Counted from the first letter of the stretch, positions 45,706-57,262 are shown. The stretch is DNA of 64,000 nucleotides from Cylindrodendrum hubeiense (GCA_014621425.1 JAANBB010000021.1:124001-188000), one strand, 5' to 3'. Notes: a model not told the origin generated them from the sequence alone. Program-made: numbers and translations.

Positions 45706-48150
45706 ATGTCCGATATCCAACTCGTAGCAGGCGCCGATCTAGGCGACTGCCTCTTTGAATCCAATGGGATCCGATATATTGCGCCTCGATCAAGGCTGGT
45801 ACAGTTATCCACCCCTTTGCGTATTCATCAAGCTAAGCAGTAGACCTAGAACGAGCGTATGCCGTGCCCATTCGATCTTGCTCTTGTTACTGTATTTTCG
45901 CTTCCTCAAGCAGAAAATTCCCAAGTAACATTGCAATGGATTCACAAAATGGTGGAGTTATATCAAGCCCGTGATGACGTCTTCCACCCGAGTTTTCTCA
46001 ACACCATGGTCTTCATTGGGCCCGGTCCAGATGATATCGAAATCACGCCTGAAGCTTTGCGGTATCTCAGGTCTCTTGGCAACACGGCCACAATCAGCGA
46101 TATCACTCTATTTCCACAACTGCTTCCCGGACCGTACGCCCTTGTGAAGCAGGTGCTGCGGGAAGTTTGGAAGCTAGTTGATGATTCCAACGGGACTTGC
46201 ATGGCTACCCTGAGACCTCTATCGAAGTACCAAATCCTGTCCGCCCTTCCGTTTCTCAACTAATATTCCTTGTAGCTCGACCGATGCCTTTCAAACGGCC
46301 CGTTTTAGGAGCTCTGACAGCCAATTTCCCAGCTTCGCCCTCCCTTCTCGAATCATATCTGAAGCAGCCCACAGCTCTCCTATTGGCGGCCTCCGTGTCC
46401 TCGTCGATGATAATATCCACCTGAAAGGCATCAAAACTGCCATGGGGAACAAGGCAGTTGACAATACTCGCCCGCCACCCACCAAGTCAGCAGAGTGCAT
46501 CCAACAGCTAGTTGATCTTGGCGTGGTAGTGGCAGGCAAGACAAGGATGACCCCGTTTGGTAACTTGGAATCACCCACAGAGTCCCCGGGCTGCCAGACC
46601 CCAAGGAATCCTCGCGGTGATGGATATCAATTACCCGGAGAGGGCGGCTCCGGTGGCGCATGCGCCATTGCGGCGTATGAGTGGCTTGACATTGCCATTG
46701 TCACTGATAGTGAGTTGTTACCCGCGCCCATGATATTTTCTTCTAACTCCACCTAATCTTTCAATAATTAGCTTGGGGAAGCTTAACGCGATGTTCTCTA
46801 CGGTGTGGTTGCTTTAGCCTTCGTCCTAGTATTGGCGTTCTCCCAACCGAAGGTGCAGAACCGTTTGTCGAGTATTTTTATCCTCATTGGTAACCCGATG
46901 ATCTCAACTAACAGTTTTAGGTCATGGGATACACCTGGCATTCTTGCCAGAGACATGCAAAAATTTCGAGACTTTGCAGACGACTGGCTGGATCTTGATG
47001 CTCTGGACAACCGAAAGGTTTGATCACTGACGCCTCCTTCGATGCATCGCTAACGCTAAGTGCAGCCGTTCTCTTCCATAATCTGGCCAATTGACTTTTG
47101 GAACATGATGGATCCAGCGCAAACTGAAATCGCCCGAACATTCGCCCAGGTCATGAGACGGGTTCTAGCAGTAACTCTGGAAGATATTTCTTTCGAACAA
47201 ATGTGGGCAACATCGCCACCTTCGGAGGCGTGTGGGCTTTGGATGGAAGCATTTATGAACCCAGTAAGTCTCCACGCCCTTGTTCTCGCGTGGGTACTCA
47301 CTCAATCATGAAAGGCCACTGCTGCCATGGCGTATGAAGTTTACCACAGCAATGATGAATTCTGTGTCGAAGGCCAGGAACTGTTTCATGAGGCCCCAAA
47401 TACAGGCGTTCCAAATGAGAGCCTATGGTATGTAATCCCGTGTCGCCATATGAAGGAACAAAGGCGACCCCTCCTACAATATTGCTTCCCTTACACCCCA
47501 TGTCTTATTGCAGCCACCAACATATTGAATAGGTCCATCGGAAAGACCGTATGCAAGGCATACAGAGATGCTGGGTTTCAGCGAATTGACATCTACAAGA
47601 AATGGTTTTATGATACTATCTTTGCAGGAAACAGGTCCAATGCTCTCATTGTCCTCCCGTTAGAGACTATCAGCCAGATACATTGGGACAAGCCACCCAC
47701 GTGAGAAAACCAGCCGTCAATTCTGCTCCCTTGATATTAATTGAGCTTTAGATTCACGTGTGCACGTCACAATGGCATCGACGCACTGGCCCTCGGGTCG
47801 ATTCTACAGGCGCCAGTTCTTTCAGTCCCAAGTAAGATATCCATTGACAGGAACAGCTCAGAAAAGCATTTGCTAAATTACATAGTCGCTGAGATTCCCT
47901 ATTTCTCCTGCGTCACAGAACGCGAGGAAAGGCTCCCGTTTGCGGTAGCAGTAATGGGTCTCCCAGGTAAGAATGAGCCCCACCACGCATCAGCACGTCG
48001 CTCACATGTCACGTAGGCACGGATCTGGCGGTTATTGATGCCGCCAAAAAGACTCTGGAATCAGCAGGTTTGCCAACAGTTCTGAAAACTGGAGCATCCA
48101 TGTACGACTTGCATATGGGGCGGGGTTTGGAAGGAGGATGTGATGAGTAG
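45706..48150 (+). CDS. Amidase-signature family protein, probable pseudoenzyme
   Basis: Ten exons (45706-45798, 45850-46226, 46276-46709, 46772-46871, 46915-47017, 47066-47263, 47315-47427, 47533-47700, 47752-47966, 48017-48150) give 644 aa with every junction in frame. The first 160 residues are the N-terminal domain usual for the fungal amidase branch (AGADLGDCLF; FHPSFLNTMVFIGP). The amidase core follows, with DDNIHLKGIKTAMGN, VVAGKTRMTPFGN, DGYQLPGEGGSGGAC and TDTWGSLTR. In active relatives these read VKD-N-x-x-LKG, GGSS[SG]G and D-T-x-GS-x-R-P. Here the catalytic Lys is Asp (codon 46406-46408) and the cis-Ser position is Gly, whereas the nucleophile Ser in WGS remains. It may have lost amide hydrolysis yet has an intact reading frame. 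Flanked by two Zn2Cys6 regulators. Confidence 0.82.
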
Positions 48151-48915
48151 ATTTAAGCAGTTCCAAATGCAATGTGCATCCCAAAGGTCCAACTGCCGAC
48201 TAACGCGGCGGTGTGGGAGCAAGACGATATTGGATAAAACCTAGCTTGTAAAGTAAAATATCACAGTGCGAGCCTATGTGTTGTAAGCATTTTACTCGCA
48301 GATGTGAGCAAATATAAGTGATGTGTAGCGAATCTGTAGGGTAGGATTGTGATACATCGCCGATCCTGTCACTCAGGGACACGGCCGCGATACCAGTGGT
48401 GGACCAAAGTAGCTGAAGAATGCACGACTAGGGACTAGCTTGCTCCATGGATGTATCCCGGCAGAACTTGCCGGTACGGTTTGTGATGATTTGCATCATC
48501 ATACGCGGTAGGCTTCTACTCCACCTGATTAAATTAAGGCTGGCACCAACCGCTTTTTGCTCGTGCGCCGGTTTGGTCTAAACATAGCCATGCCAGCCTT
48601 TCCCGATCCGGACTCGGTTTCGCTCTCGCTCTCGGGCTCGCTTCGCAGTGACCATAGAGGCCGCCGAGACTGTTGCCATAACGCCGTCAAATATTTGAGC
48701 TTCCTGAGCCCCGACAAGCGCAGATCAAATTCCTTGTATTTTTTGACCCTGACGGCATGCATTAATTGAGCCCAGTTTTCCCATTCGGCCCATCCTCCAC
48801 ATCACCTAGCAACCCGCTTTGATACGCTCTGGCAGGCACATCTAACACTCGATACGTTTTTGCGTCCCAGCCATCTATCGATACGCATTTTAGAAGCTCC
48901 AGTATCCTCATCACA
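48151..48915. other. Intergenic region before the second regulator
   Basis: About 765 bases. It includes a CTCGCTCTCG/GGCTCG simple-sequence patch at 48610-48645. Only incidental frames. It holds the promoter of the following gene. Confidence 0.4.
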
Positions 48916-50251
48916 ATGCCTCGTCTCGGCTATTCCAAATCACGGACAGGGTGTGAATCCTGTAAGAAGCGCCGAGTCAAAGTGAGTTGTACCCCATATT
49001 TTCTGTCAATCACACAGCACAGCATGATTCAATTGCTGATTCATGGATAGTGCGACGAAAATCGACCATGTAATGCATGCGTTAGACATGGTGTAGCGTG
49101 CAGCTTGGCTTCAACGCCGACCTCAGGTCCGCGAATGACTTCCCAGCGAGCAAAATCACAAACGCTCCCCAAAGTATGTTATTTTATTCACTGATTCTCA
49201 ACCGATGCTAACAATTTTCTAGGATTCTGCTCGGCGCAGGCAGTCCAAGGCAAAACCAGTTATTCAAATCTCACCAGCCTGCCCATCTGAACCATTCAGC
49301 TACGCCCTGCATCGCCAAAACAGTAATCACCGGGACCAAGCAGGAGAACTTTGGACGAAGGATTTACAACTCATGCATCACTATACAGCCGTAACGTCCC
49401 TGACGCTCCCGAGGGCCAATGAGATCAGCCGTCTCTGGCAAATCACGGTAGCCCAGCTCTCCTTCCAGAATGAGCCACTCCTACACCAGGTCCTCGCCAC
49501 TTCAGCCTATCACCTCGCATATCTAAACCCAGCAGATTGTACCACGTATTCTCTTCTGGCCTCTAAACACCAAAACGATGCCTCTCAGGCATTGAGATAC
49601 GCCCTGAAGGATCTATCAGTCCAAAATTGCGATGCAACATTTGCAGCTGCATCATTGGTGCTCATTGGGTCTTTTGCTTCCCGAGCAATTCACTCCTACG
49701 GAGGTCTCTCTCCAACTATTGAAGATATGATCGACATTTTCAAGCTGTCAAGGGGCATGCATACCGTCTTGAACGCATATGTAGACGTCCTTCAAAAAGG
49801 ATGCCTTAGAGACCTAATCCAGCTATCGACGAAGCCCTCGCGAAACTTTTCCATGGAGATAATTTGCGACAAAATTGCTGAGTTCCAGGAGCTTCTTAAA
49901 ACCGAGCACGTCGAGCAAATAACAGCGTCCATCGTTGACATCGAAGCTAGCCGACTAATTGAGGCAATACGACACGCTGTCCAAACCTCAGAGGTCCCTC
50001 AATTGAGAGTGACAATGACGTGGCCCACCACCTTGACAGACGATTATTTCTGGTTGGTGGCCGAGAAATCTCCCCCTGCGTTAGCATTGATGGCCTATTA
50101 TTGCCTTGTGGTACATGAATCCGTGCCACACGCCTGGTATACGGTCGGTTGGGGAGATGGTATTGTGAGTGATATCGCAACAAAGGTTTCAGGGGCATGG
50201 CTAGGGGCAATAGAATGGCCTCTTGAAAGGATATTAACAAACGATTCTTGA
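48916..50251 (+). CDS. Zn2Cys6 transcription factor (short form)
   Basis: Three exons (48916-48981, 49051-49173, 49223-50251) give 405 aa. The zinc cluster at residues 13-39 is C-x2-C-x6-C-x5-C-x2-C-x6-C (TGCESCKKRRVKCDENRPC then NACVRHGVAC), split by the first intron exactly after VK, a position common in the sterol/UPC2-like fungal regulators. The middle (about 130-230) has the LMHHYTAVTSLTLP block and FQNEPLLHQVLATSAYHLAYL, which is the typical start of the fungal TF domain in this group. The C-terminus ends with SVPHAWYTVGWG and W-rich segments. Likely nuclear regulator. It is transcribed away from the amidase-like gene, 765 bp downstream of it. Confidence 0.88.
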
Positions 50252-51027
50252 GATAGTCAATGAGTACATCAATTCCAAGTCCAGTTAAAAAGAATCTAAG
50301 ATATATGCTCTAAGATGAGAGTAGAAAATAGTTTAGTATAATTTTGATCATATGACCACGAATCCCTCCTGGTTGAACCTCATTCGCCAAACACGTCTCT
50401 GTTACTGAGAGATACTTAGAATCCCAAATTATCCTAGATTCCAACTGAGCATAGTGGTCCCTTCGGCTCCGTCTATCTTTGGTCCCTCGTAGATTTTGCC
50501 ACCACATGACTGGAAGTGCCATTGGTCTTGGATATTCTAACTCGCCACATGGTCGAAGAAGGCGGCCTATCTTTAATACAGGAAGAACGACACCAATTGT
50601 AATTGGGCTTTAATCCTCGTCCCTATGGCCATATGGCCTCTGAAAGGAGGCTGAATTGACTATCAATCTAACAATGGAAAACCCGAGGAACACACTTATG
50701 AGAGTGTAGATGATTTGATACGATCTACCTCAATTCTTCCCTAATGTCAAAAGTAGCGTGTCCCCTTCACTTTTCTGGTAAGGAAGTTTCCATATTTCTG
50801 GTTCGAAAGTGTAACTTTTGTCTTCGCCTAGTCGTACTTGCTTGACTCGCCTAACGTTCGCGAAGGCACTGTTTACTCGACAGCATGGTCTGAAAGCCGA
50901 TGAGGCATAGGCCGAGCTGCCATTATTGTATCAACTTCCAAGGGCATCTTGCGTAAGGGGCTTTTTCGTTCCTTCTAATGCAGGAGTATGTTGCTGGTGC
51001 TTTGCTCCTTCCCTCTTTGTGATTTTC
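50252..51027. other. Intergenic region
   Basis: About 775 bases with no frame of interest. It contains the 3' end of the regulator transcript. Confidence 0.4.
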
Positions 51028-51345
51028 TCAGTATCTGAAATATCTTCTACAGGGTAGGTATGTTGAGATTAGAACACGAACACTGTCCCCGGCACCACCA
51101 TCTGCTTTGAAGTAAAGCAATATGTTCAAGCCACCATCTACCTCGACCGTCACCTCGTGCAGCAGGCTGGGTCTCTTGGCAGTCAAGTCGAAGATGTTTG
51201 GCCTGTTCTGGTTCCCAATCTTGAGTAAATCCCGGAAGCCCTTGGTAACGAGCAAGGCAGATCGGGCTCCTTTGCGCTCCGCAAACAGTGCGTCAATTTC
51301 CGATTTGCCTGGCACTCTAACAACGGTTAGAGATTCACCACCAGG
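51028..51345 (-). pseudogene. 5-oxoprolinase / hydantoinase A relic
   Basis: The minus-strand frame contains [19 protein letters not shown] followed by [20 protein letters not shown] and then RPSLLHE, which is unmistakably the hydantoinase A/oxoprolinase N-terminal block (family form: ALLERKG, ALL-x-TKGF-x-DLL-x-IGNQ-x-RP-x-IFDL). The frame opens a few codons upstream (after a stop near 51360) and leaves the family after TVEVD, so only about 75 of the normal 1,250-1,350 residues survive. ATP-binding and catalytic regions are absent from the whole window. It is a truncated remnant, not a gene. The plus-strand frame across it (51122-51637) is its antisense. Confidence 0.75.
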
Positions 51346-52892
51346 AGCGATATTTGACAGAATTCAGCATATCTGCGTCGGTTTCATTCAACTAAATGGA
51401 TTGATTTTGACTGCGAAATTTCGTTGGGACACCTGGGGTTTGAAAGACGCCTTCTTTCTTGGGAGGTGCTCTGATGATGAAGATGGATGTTTCATATTCG
51501 GGTCTGTCGTTGGATGTGTTTGCAGATTCTACAGTAGATGTTGGGCTGCTGTTTGCGTATATTGGGACTCGACGCAAAATATTAATATGGACATGCACCT
51601 TTCTCCTTTGTGCTGGTTGTGTTTCTCCAAGGATTGAACAGACCAGGTCTAGCCCCATGAAAACACGTAAAATGGTTGGCCGCAGCTTCTCTCATTCCCC
51701 CCGCATTGGCCTGAATCCCCAGCGGCTTGTCCCCGGAGACAGACAGCGCAGCCTCAAGGATAGGCCTCAGAACAGCCCGGGAAGCTGACATGAAGTAATT
51801 AATGTGAATATATATGAATAATTGAAGGATCTAAAGCTGCATTCAATGCTGCAACGCCGTATTCGCATGGCATTTTTAGTATCATCCATGGAGCGAATGT
51901 GGATCTGGTGCTGATGGGGGTGGTGCAGTCATAGCGCTCTGCCAAGGCTGATCGCTTGGATTAGCTCTGCAACAGCTTGAATGCTTCTCACCTGTTCCGT
52001 GAGGATTCGGCTCGATCTTCGGGACCGAGGGAAAAAATGTGTAATGGAAAAAAATAAGCAAGAAAATAAGCATAACCACTGGCTCAGACTAGCAACACTC
52101 AAGCCCATGTGCGATGCGTATTTGCAGCGCTTTTCGGCACGCAGACGCCTCTACTGGGGGCGCTAGTTCAAGAATGGTCCCAATGTGACCTATTGCGTGC
52201 TCAGTGGTACCCATTGCGTTTCCACAACCTGGTGGTATAATTTGGCTGCCTTGAATACATCTGGCGCCGCTGCGTCATCCGATGACGCTTGCACTTATCG
52301 ACTCGACTTCGGCTGGGTCGCTGAGCGTCGGTATACTTGCTTGAGTCAATGGAGCCGCCAGCAACATTATCCGGAATCGTCATATGGGCTTCCAGGCGTG
52401 CTGCGAGATGTTACCGAGTATCGATGGTAGTCGCTGTCAAATTATGGTTCTCCCAAGCCAAAGTCAATCCCGAACAGGCTCCGCGAACACCTCACTTTAG
52501 CCGCAGGTAGCCAGTCTCCAGATCGCGGCAACCCCGTCTCACGTAATAGATCCAATCAAACATGCTGTGGTTTGCCAATTCCCCGAGCTATTGCATCCAT
52601 CGCGTTGACGTGCTCGTACGCTTGTGGTCTTGGCGTCGGTTGATCGCTCAGATCCTTGGAATCTTGGCGTTGTGGCGGCCCGTCGGGCTCCTTGAAGAAA
52701 GAACGCAAGTGCAAGGGGGGAGTGAGTGATCGACCATGCTTGCTTTCTCCACATCGTTGTGTGGAGGACATAAATTCTAAACGGCATATCACACTCTTGT
52801 ATATATATTCATACTCCACACGCTCTTTCCCCCCATTTTCTCCCTCCTCACCAACACCAGTTGCGTTGCACGATCCATTTCTACATTTCCGT
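51346..52892. other. Region upstream of the amino-acid transporter
   Basis: About 1.5 kb. Several 60-90-codon frames on both strands (for example 51658-51392 minus) do not continue the oxoprolinase and resemble nothing known. It probably contains the transporter's promoter. Confidence 0.35.
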
Positions 52893-52900
52893 TATATAAA
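52893..52900 (+). promoter_or_regulatory. TATA box candidate
   Basis: TATATAAA lies 55-48 bp before the ATG of the amino-acid transporter. Another TATATAT run occurs near 52800. The spacing implies a short leader if the nearer box is used, so the farther one may be the functional one. Confidence 0.35.
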
Positions 52901-52947
52901 AACAGAGCCAGGACTCATACCCATCTATTCAATTCCCACAATTCGCC

Positions 52948-54587
52948 ATGGCGTCGATCCTCAAATCCTCCGACTATGATCCGGACCCTGACACCACAGG
53001 GTTCCCCAAGCGGTCATCCTGGTTTTCATCTGCCTTCGGAGGTAAAAATGTCGTCATTGGTCCCCGAATCGAGCCGCTGGCCGAGCACTTGGTTCCTCAT
53101 CTGACTGATTCGGAGATCGATGCTGTCGACATTATGGGAAAGCAGGTCGCGTCGGAGGAGGGCAATGGCATCCAGTACCGGACATGCTCCTGGCAGAAGA
53201 CGGCCGGATTACTCTTCAGCGAGTACATCGTGCTCTCTATCATGAGCTTTCCTTGGTCATATAGCCTGCTCGGCCTTGTCCCTGGCCTAATTCTCACCGT
53301 GGTCGTTGCCAGTCTTGTACTATACACCAGCCTGGTCGTGTGGGAGTTTTGCTTACGGCATCCCGAGGTCCGGGATATCTGTGATATGGGCCAAATGATA
53401 TGGTGGAACAAGAGGTGGGCGTGGTGGTGGACAGCCATCATGTTCGTTCTCAACAACACCTTCATCCAGGCGCTACACGTCCTCGTCGGTACCATGTACA
53501 TGAACACCATGACCGAGTCCGATACTATCCACGCATGTCGCACCGTTGCCTTTGCCGTCATCGTCACTGTTATCAGTTGGCTGGGCTCACTGCCGCGCAC
53601 ATTCAACATGCTGTCAAAGCTGGGATTCGGATCCGCTTTCTTTACCTTCATTTCCGTCTTCTTGGCTACTGCGTTTGCCGGTGCCCAGGGAAAGCCGGCC
53701 GGTTATCCTTCTGATGGCGAGCCCATTATTTCCATCTGGACGCCAAGCACAACAACTCTTGTGACCGGCATGTCGGCATTCATGAACATGAGCTACACAT
53801 TCATTGGGCAGACCACGCTGCCCAGCTTCATCGCTGAGATGCGTGACCCTCGGTAAGCTGATCACAAGGGTCTGTGCTATTTTGCGAAAGACTAATTTCT
53901 CTCTAGTGACTTCCCAAAAGCATTGTGGGCTTGTACAATCGCTGAAATCATCACCTTCAGTGTTGTCGGTTCCGTCATATACGTCTATACTGGCAACCAA
54001 TATATGACCGCCCCTGCCTTTGGCATTTTGAACGATGTCTACAAGAAGGTGTCATACTCTTTCATGATTCCAACCATCATCTTTGTCGGATGCCTATACG
54101 CTTCAGTCACGGGCCGATTCGTCTTCTTCCGCATGTTCAAAGATTCGAAGCATGTCACTGAGCACACAGTCAAGGGCTGGTTCTGGTGGAGTTTTGTCTT
54201 GCTGTTGAGCTGGGTCGCCTCTTTCATCATTGCTGAAGTTATTCCCTTCTTTTCATCACGTAAGTCATTTATTGTCGGTGTGTCAATTGGAGTACCGGTA
54301 CTAATCATGTGCTAGTGCTATCTGTCATGTCGTCTCTGTTCAACTGCTGGTTCGGCTTTATCTTCTGGGGTCTCGCCTACTTTCGCATGCGAAACGCGGA
54401 TGTCAAAGTCGGAAAGACGCGGAAACCCATCCTCGATTATCTATCCGTTACCTTGAATATCTTAATCATCCTGACAGGCTTCCTCTATCTCACGCTGGGT
54501 ACCTATGTGAGTGTTCAGGGTATAATCGACCAGTTTGAAGCTGGAGGCGTGGGCGGAGTTTTCACATGCAAGAGCAATGCCATTTGA
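52948..54587 (+). CDS. AAAP-family amino-acid transporter (Aa_trans)
   Basis: Three exons (52948-53852, 53907-54259, 54316-54587) give 509 aa. A hydrophilic N-terminus of about 85 residues precedes helix 1. The family start is SWQKTAGLLFSEYIVLSIMSFPWSYS. About eleven hydrophobic helices follow, with GLVPGLILTVVVASLVLYTS, the conserved LPSFIAEMRDPRDFPKALW loop between helices 6 and 7, and the TGNQYMTAPA segment with SFMIPTIIFVG. The AMRDP-type motif with FPKAL places it in the fungal neutral amino-acid permease branch (N. crassa Mtr-like) of the AAAP superfamily. It should import neutral or aromatic amino acids at the plasma membrane. The ending FTCKSNAI shows a hydrophilic tail. No partner gene is adjacent. 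Confidence 0.9.
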
Positions 54588-54901
54588 AAGATTTCTGAGC
54601 TATGAGAATAGAAGCAAAGACTTATAGTTACGGGTACTCGCGTAGTGTTGATAGCCATTAAATATGGTAGGCTCAATTCTCAGATCAATACACTACCTGA
54701 GATACATATCCTATACATGGTACGAATGGAATTATTAAACACTTGTAGACATAACTCTGAAATTCCTCGTGTGTTTTTCTTGAACCAGCCTGAAACTTCT
54801 CAACTCAAATCGAACAGACCTCGCAGATGTCAGTAGGCTTGTTCAGGGTCGGATTTGGCGTCTAGGAACGTACTGGTAATCGAGCTTAATTTGAAGTGGA
54901 A
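54588..54901. other. Convergent intergenic region
   Basis: Three-prime ends of the transporter and the hypothetical gene face each other here. Only a 63-codon incidental frame; no gene seen. Confidence 0.4.
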
Positions 54902-55480
54902 TCATACGCACAGACTCTCATGAATTAAGTCACTTCGCATGGGTCGCCAATCGTATGCAATCGCGCATGTCATGGTGACAATATCACCCTTGTCCAACGT
55001 CCATGCCGTCTCAATACGGCCATCTACTGGAGCCCTTGCGGTATTCACAAGGGGCTCGAGGATACTCGTGCGTCCATCCATGTGCTCAATCATCTTGCCA
55101 TTATTGCCATCACAAACATGATACAAGCCAAGAACCCCAATATGAGAGGTCAGCTGATTGAAAAGGTGAACAAGAGCGACCGGGGGCAAGGTGGTGCGCC
55201 GTGTAGTAAACTCATAGGCTTCTCCAGAGGGCAACCAACGTGCAGGATAGTACTCTGTTAATGATGATGTCCTGACTGGTTTCGAGATATTCCCCTGGGC
55301 AAGGACAATCTCATCGTCGTTCAGAGTACAGTGAGCATGAACGAGGCAAATGCCAAAAGTATTTCCGTATCGCGTGAGGAGGCTTGTGACTTCTGTGAAG
55401 ATCTTGTCGCGACCTACAAAGCGCTTGTCTGCTTCTTCTAGCGTGGGCAAGGCGTTATAAAATGCAGCAAAGGCCGCCAT
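54902..55480 (-). CDS. Conserved-looking hypothetical protein, 192 aa
   Basis: Intronless frame starting MAAFAAFYNALPTLEEADKR. I do not recognise a domain. Visible features are LVHAHCTLNDDEIVLAQGNI (a His-rich strand segment), EYYPARWLPSGEAYEF, and ALVHLFNQLTSHIGVLGLYH; no signal peptide and no membrane helix. Composition is protein-like throughout and the codon use matches neighbouring genes, so a real soluble protein is likely. It could belong to a fungal-specific family of unknown function. The frame is followed by the convergent transporter gene. Confidence 0.65.
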   Translation of the reverse strand: MAAFAAFYNALPTLEEADKRFVGRDKIFTEVTSLLTRYGNTFGICLVHAHCTLNDDEIVLAQGNISKPVRTSSLTEYYPARWLPSGEAYEFTTRRTTLPPVALVHLFNQLTSHIGVLGLYHVCDGNNGKMIEHMDGRTSILEPLVNTARAPVDGRIETAWTLDKGDIVTMTCAIAYDWRPMRSDLIHESLCV

Positions 55481-56145
55481 TGTCGACCTTCGAACTTTGG
55501 TGTTATCGTATGTACTTCAAACGTGACTATGAAAACACTTGTTAATATGGGAAAACACCTTGGAGAAGAAGGTGTGAATACCGTTTTGGGGATAAAGATG
55601 GTGCAACCTGGTGTCTTTCTACAGGCCATTAATCTCGGGAGCATCATAAACTACGAGTGTTTGGCTGAGGTATATATGGCTTTGAGGGCAGCCGAGTGCG
55701 CCCACCAGGATTTTCTGAGGGTGGCCAGAGGCATCGTATTTTAATGAGAGTGGAATACAAATCGGATCAGCCGAGGATTAGACCAGGCCACAAACACCAT
55801 AACTTTTAGACGTGTCAATTGCATCAACCCCTATCATAGAAATGCCGACAGGGGTTTCACTCATTGCCTGCCGGCAGAATTACAGGAGCACCAATCATTA
55901 TTCGCGGCGCGTAATGCGGATGTTTTGGAATTTTGACTGTTGGCTCAGGGTAAGACATGCTAAGAACGAGAGGCATCCATTGGCCCTCGTCCTTAATCCT
56001 TCTGTCTTACCGATGAGCCAACTGTCTATATCAATTTTAGTCTAATGAAAGATGGCTATTCTATAGTGGTTGCGCGCGGAGTATCGGTTATTGGTCGGGT
56101 ACAAAAGAGATGCAGTAGTTGCTGTGGGAAGCCCAATTGGGTCCT
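55481..56145. other. Intergenic region
   Basis: About 665 bases; a 73-codon plus-strand frame (55523-55744) has no family signal. It contains the promoter of the minus-strand hypothetical gene and the 3' end of the membrane-protein gene. Confidence 0.4.
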
Positions 56146-57262
56146 TTATTGCCGGCCGTAATTCGTCGGTTGTTGTTGGAATTGCTGTTGGCCATTCATC
56201 GATTGTTGGAAGAATTGCTGGTGGCTTTCGGGGCTCAGCGTTCGTGGGAATTGCTGATGGTTCGTGGTTTGTTGGTATTGGTCTTGGGCGTCGTAGCCTG
56301 GAGGTCCCTGGTGGTTGTACGGGGCTGCGTGCTCGTGGCGGTTATGGCGATCGTGACGATCTTGACTGGCGCGACGGTCTCGGCGGCCGTGGCGGTCTTG
56401 ACTGGTGTGGCGGCTTTGACTGGTGTGACGGCCTTGGCTGGCGTGACGGCCTTGGCTGGCGTGACGGTCTTGACTGGTGTGGTTGCTTCGGTAGCTTTCG
56501 TATCCTTGAGGATGCGACCTGGAACCATGGCTTGCGCGCCTCGAATGATGCTCACGGCGAGGGGAGGTGGGATTGGCCATGAGGCCGTCGCGGTCGACCT
56601 GTTGTCCAAGGCTTCGGCTCCTCCTCTCACGCCCTTTGTATGCTGTCTCCACATCGATCGATCGGATTTCGACTCGGTCAACGTTGCTGTACTTGGAGCC
56701 ACGATGAACGCCGTTGGCCTTGAAGTATCGAAAGTCGAAGAATGTGACAATGGTCATGTAGACTGCGAGTTGGCTAGCGAGAAAATCATGTCAGTTCGAA
56801 AGATTCATCAACCAGGAATTTCTAACAACATACTTCATCAAAACTGCCATGACAACCACAACCCAACTGAGTGTGCAGCTGATACCAGAACAAAACTTGA
56901 GGTTTGACTGGATCATCATGAATGCAACAGCGCCCCAGAAGACAATCTCCAAAGCATTCAGGATGACATATGCCTTGAGACTTGCCCACTTCTTAAATGC
57001 GCGGACGTGGCTTGATAGGATTTCGTAAAGAAGAATGATGAGCGATTTGGCTGCCTGTTGATTTGTCTGTCAGATGAAATCCGAATATTATCGTAGAGGG
57101 AAGACGAACCATTCCTAGGGCCATTGTGCTCGATCTCCCCTTTGGCATTCCGGCGGGTCGGTTGAACATGCGGACAACGGAGAGGATCAAGATACCGAAG
57201 ACCAAGAAGAGTTGAACGAAGTGGATGACAAGCTTATACCGGTTGGTGAAGAAGCCCTTCAT
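56146..57262 (-). CDS. Four-helix MARVEL-like membrane protein with repeat-rich tail
   Basis: Exons 57262-57110, 57054-56834 and 56773-56146 give 333 aa. The first 150 residues hold four hydrophobic helices: LVIHFVQLFLVFGILILSVV, a second around AAKSLIILLYEIL, a third around VILNALEIVFWGAVAFMMI, and a fourth around LSWVVVVMAVLM into MTIVTFFDF, an arrangement like MARVEL-domain proteins of fungal membranes. The rest is hydrophilic. A low-complexity stretch with repeated SQDRH/SQGRH units (about residues 210-270) leads into a Gln-rich end (QQFFQQSMNGQQQFQQQ). Likely a plasma-membrane protein with a disordered cytosolic tail; its role is unknown. The long plus-strand frame across exon 3 (56119-56907) is only the antisense of these repeats. 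Confidence 0.8.
56335..56500 (-). repeat. 18-bp degenerate repeats coding SQ(D/G)RH(A/T) units
   Basis: On the plus strand the units look like GTGACGGTCTTGACTGGT with variation. On the coding strand they give hexapeptides around Ser-Gln-Asp/Gly-Arg-His-Ala/Thr, about eight copies. Confidence 0.65.

Noticed and set aside
51122..51637. 171-codon plus-strand frame
   Set aside because: Antisense of the oxoprolinase relic, whose minus-strand translation clearly matches a known family.
56119..56907. 262-codon plus-strand frame rich in Val/Leu/Thr
   Set aside because: Exact antisense of the repeat-rich exon of the membrane-protein gene, whose minus-strand model has introns in phase and real helices.
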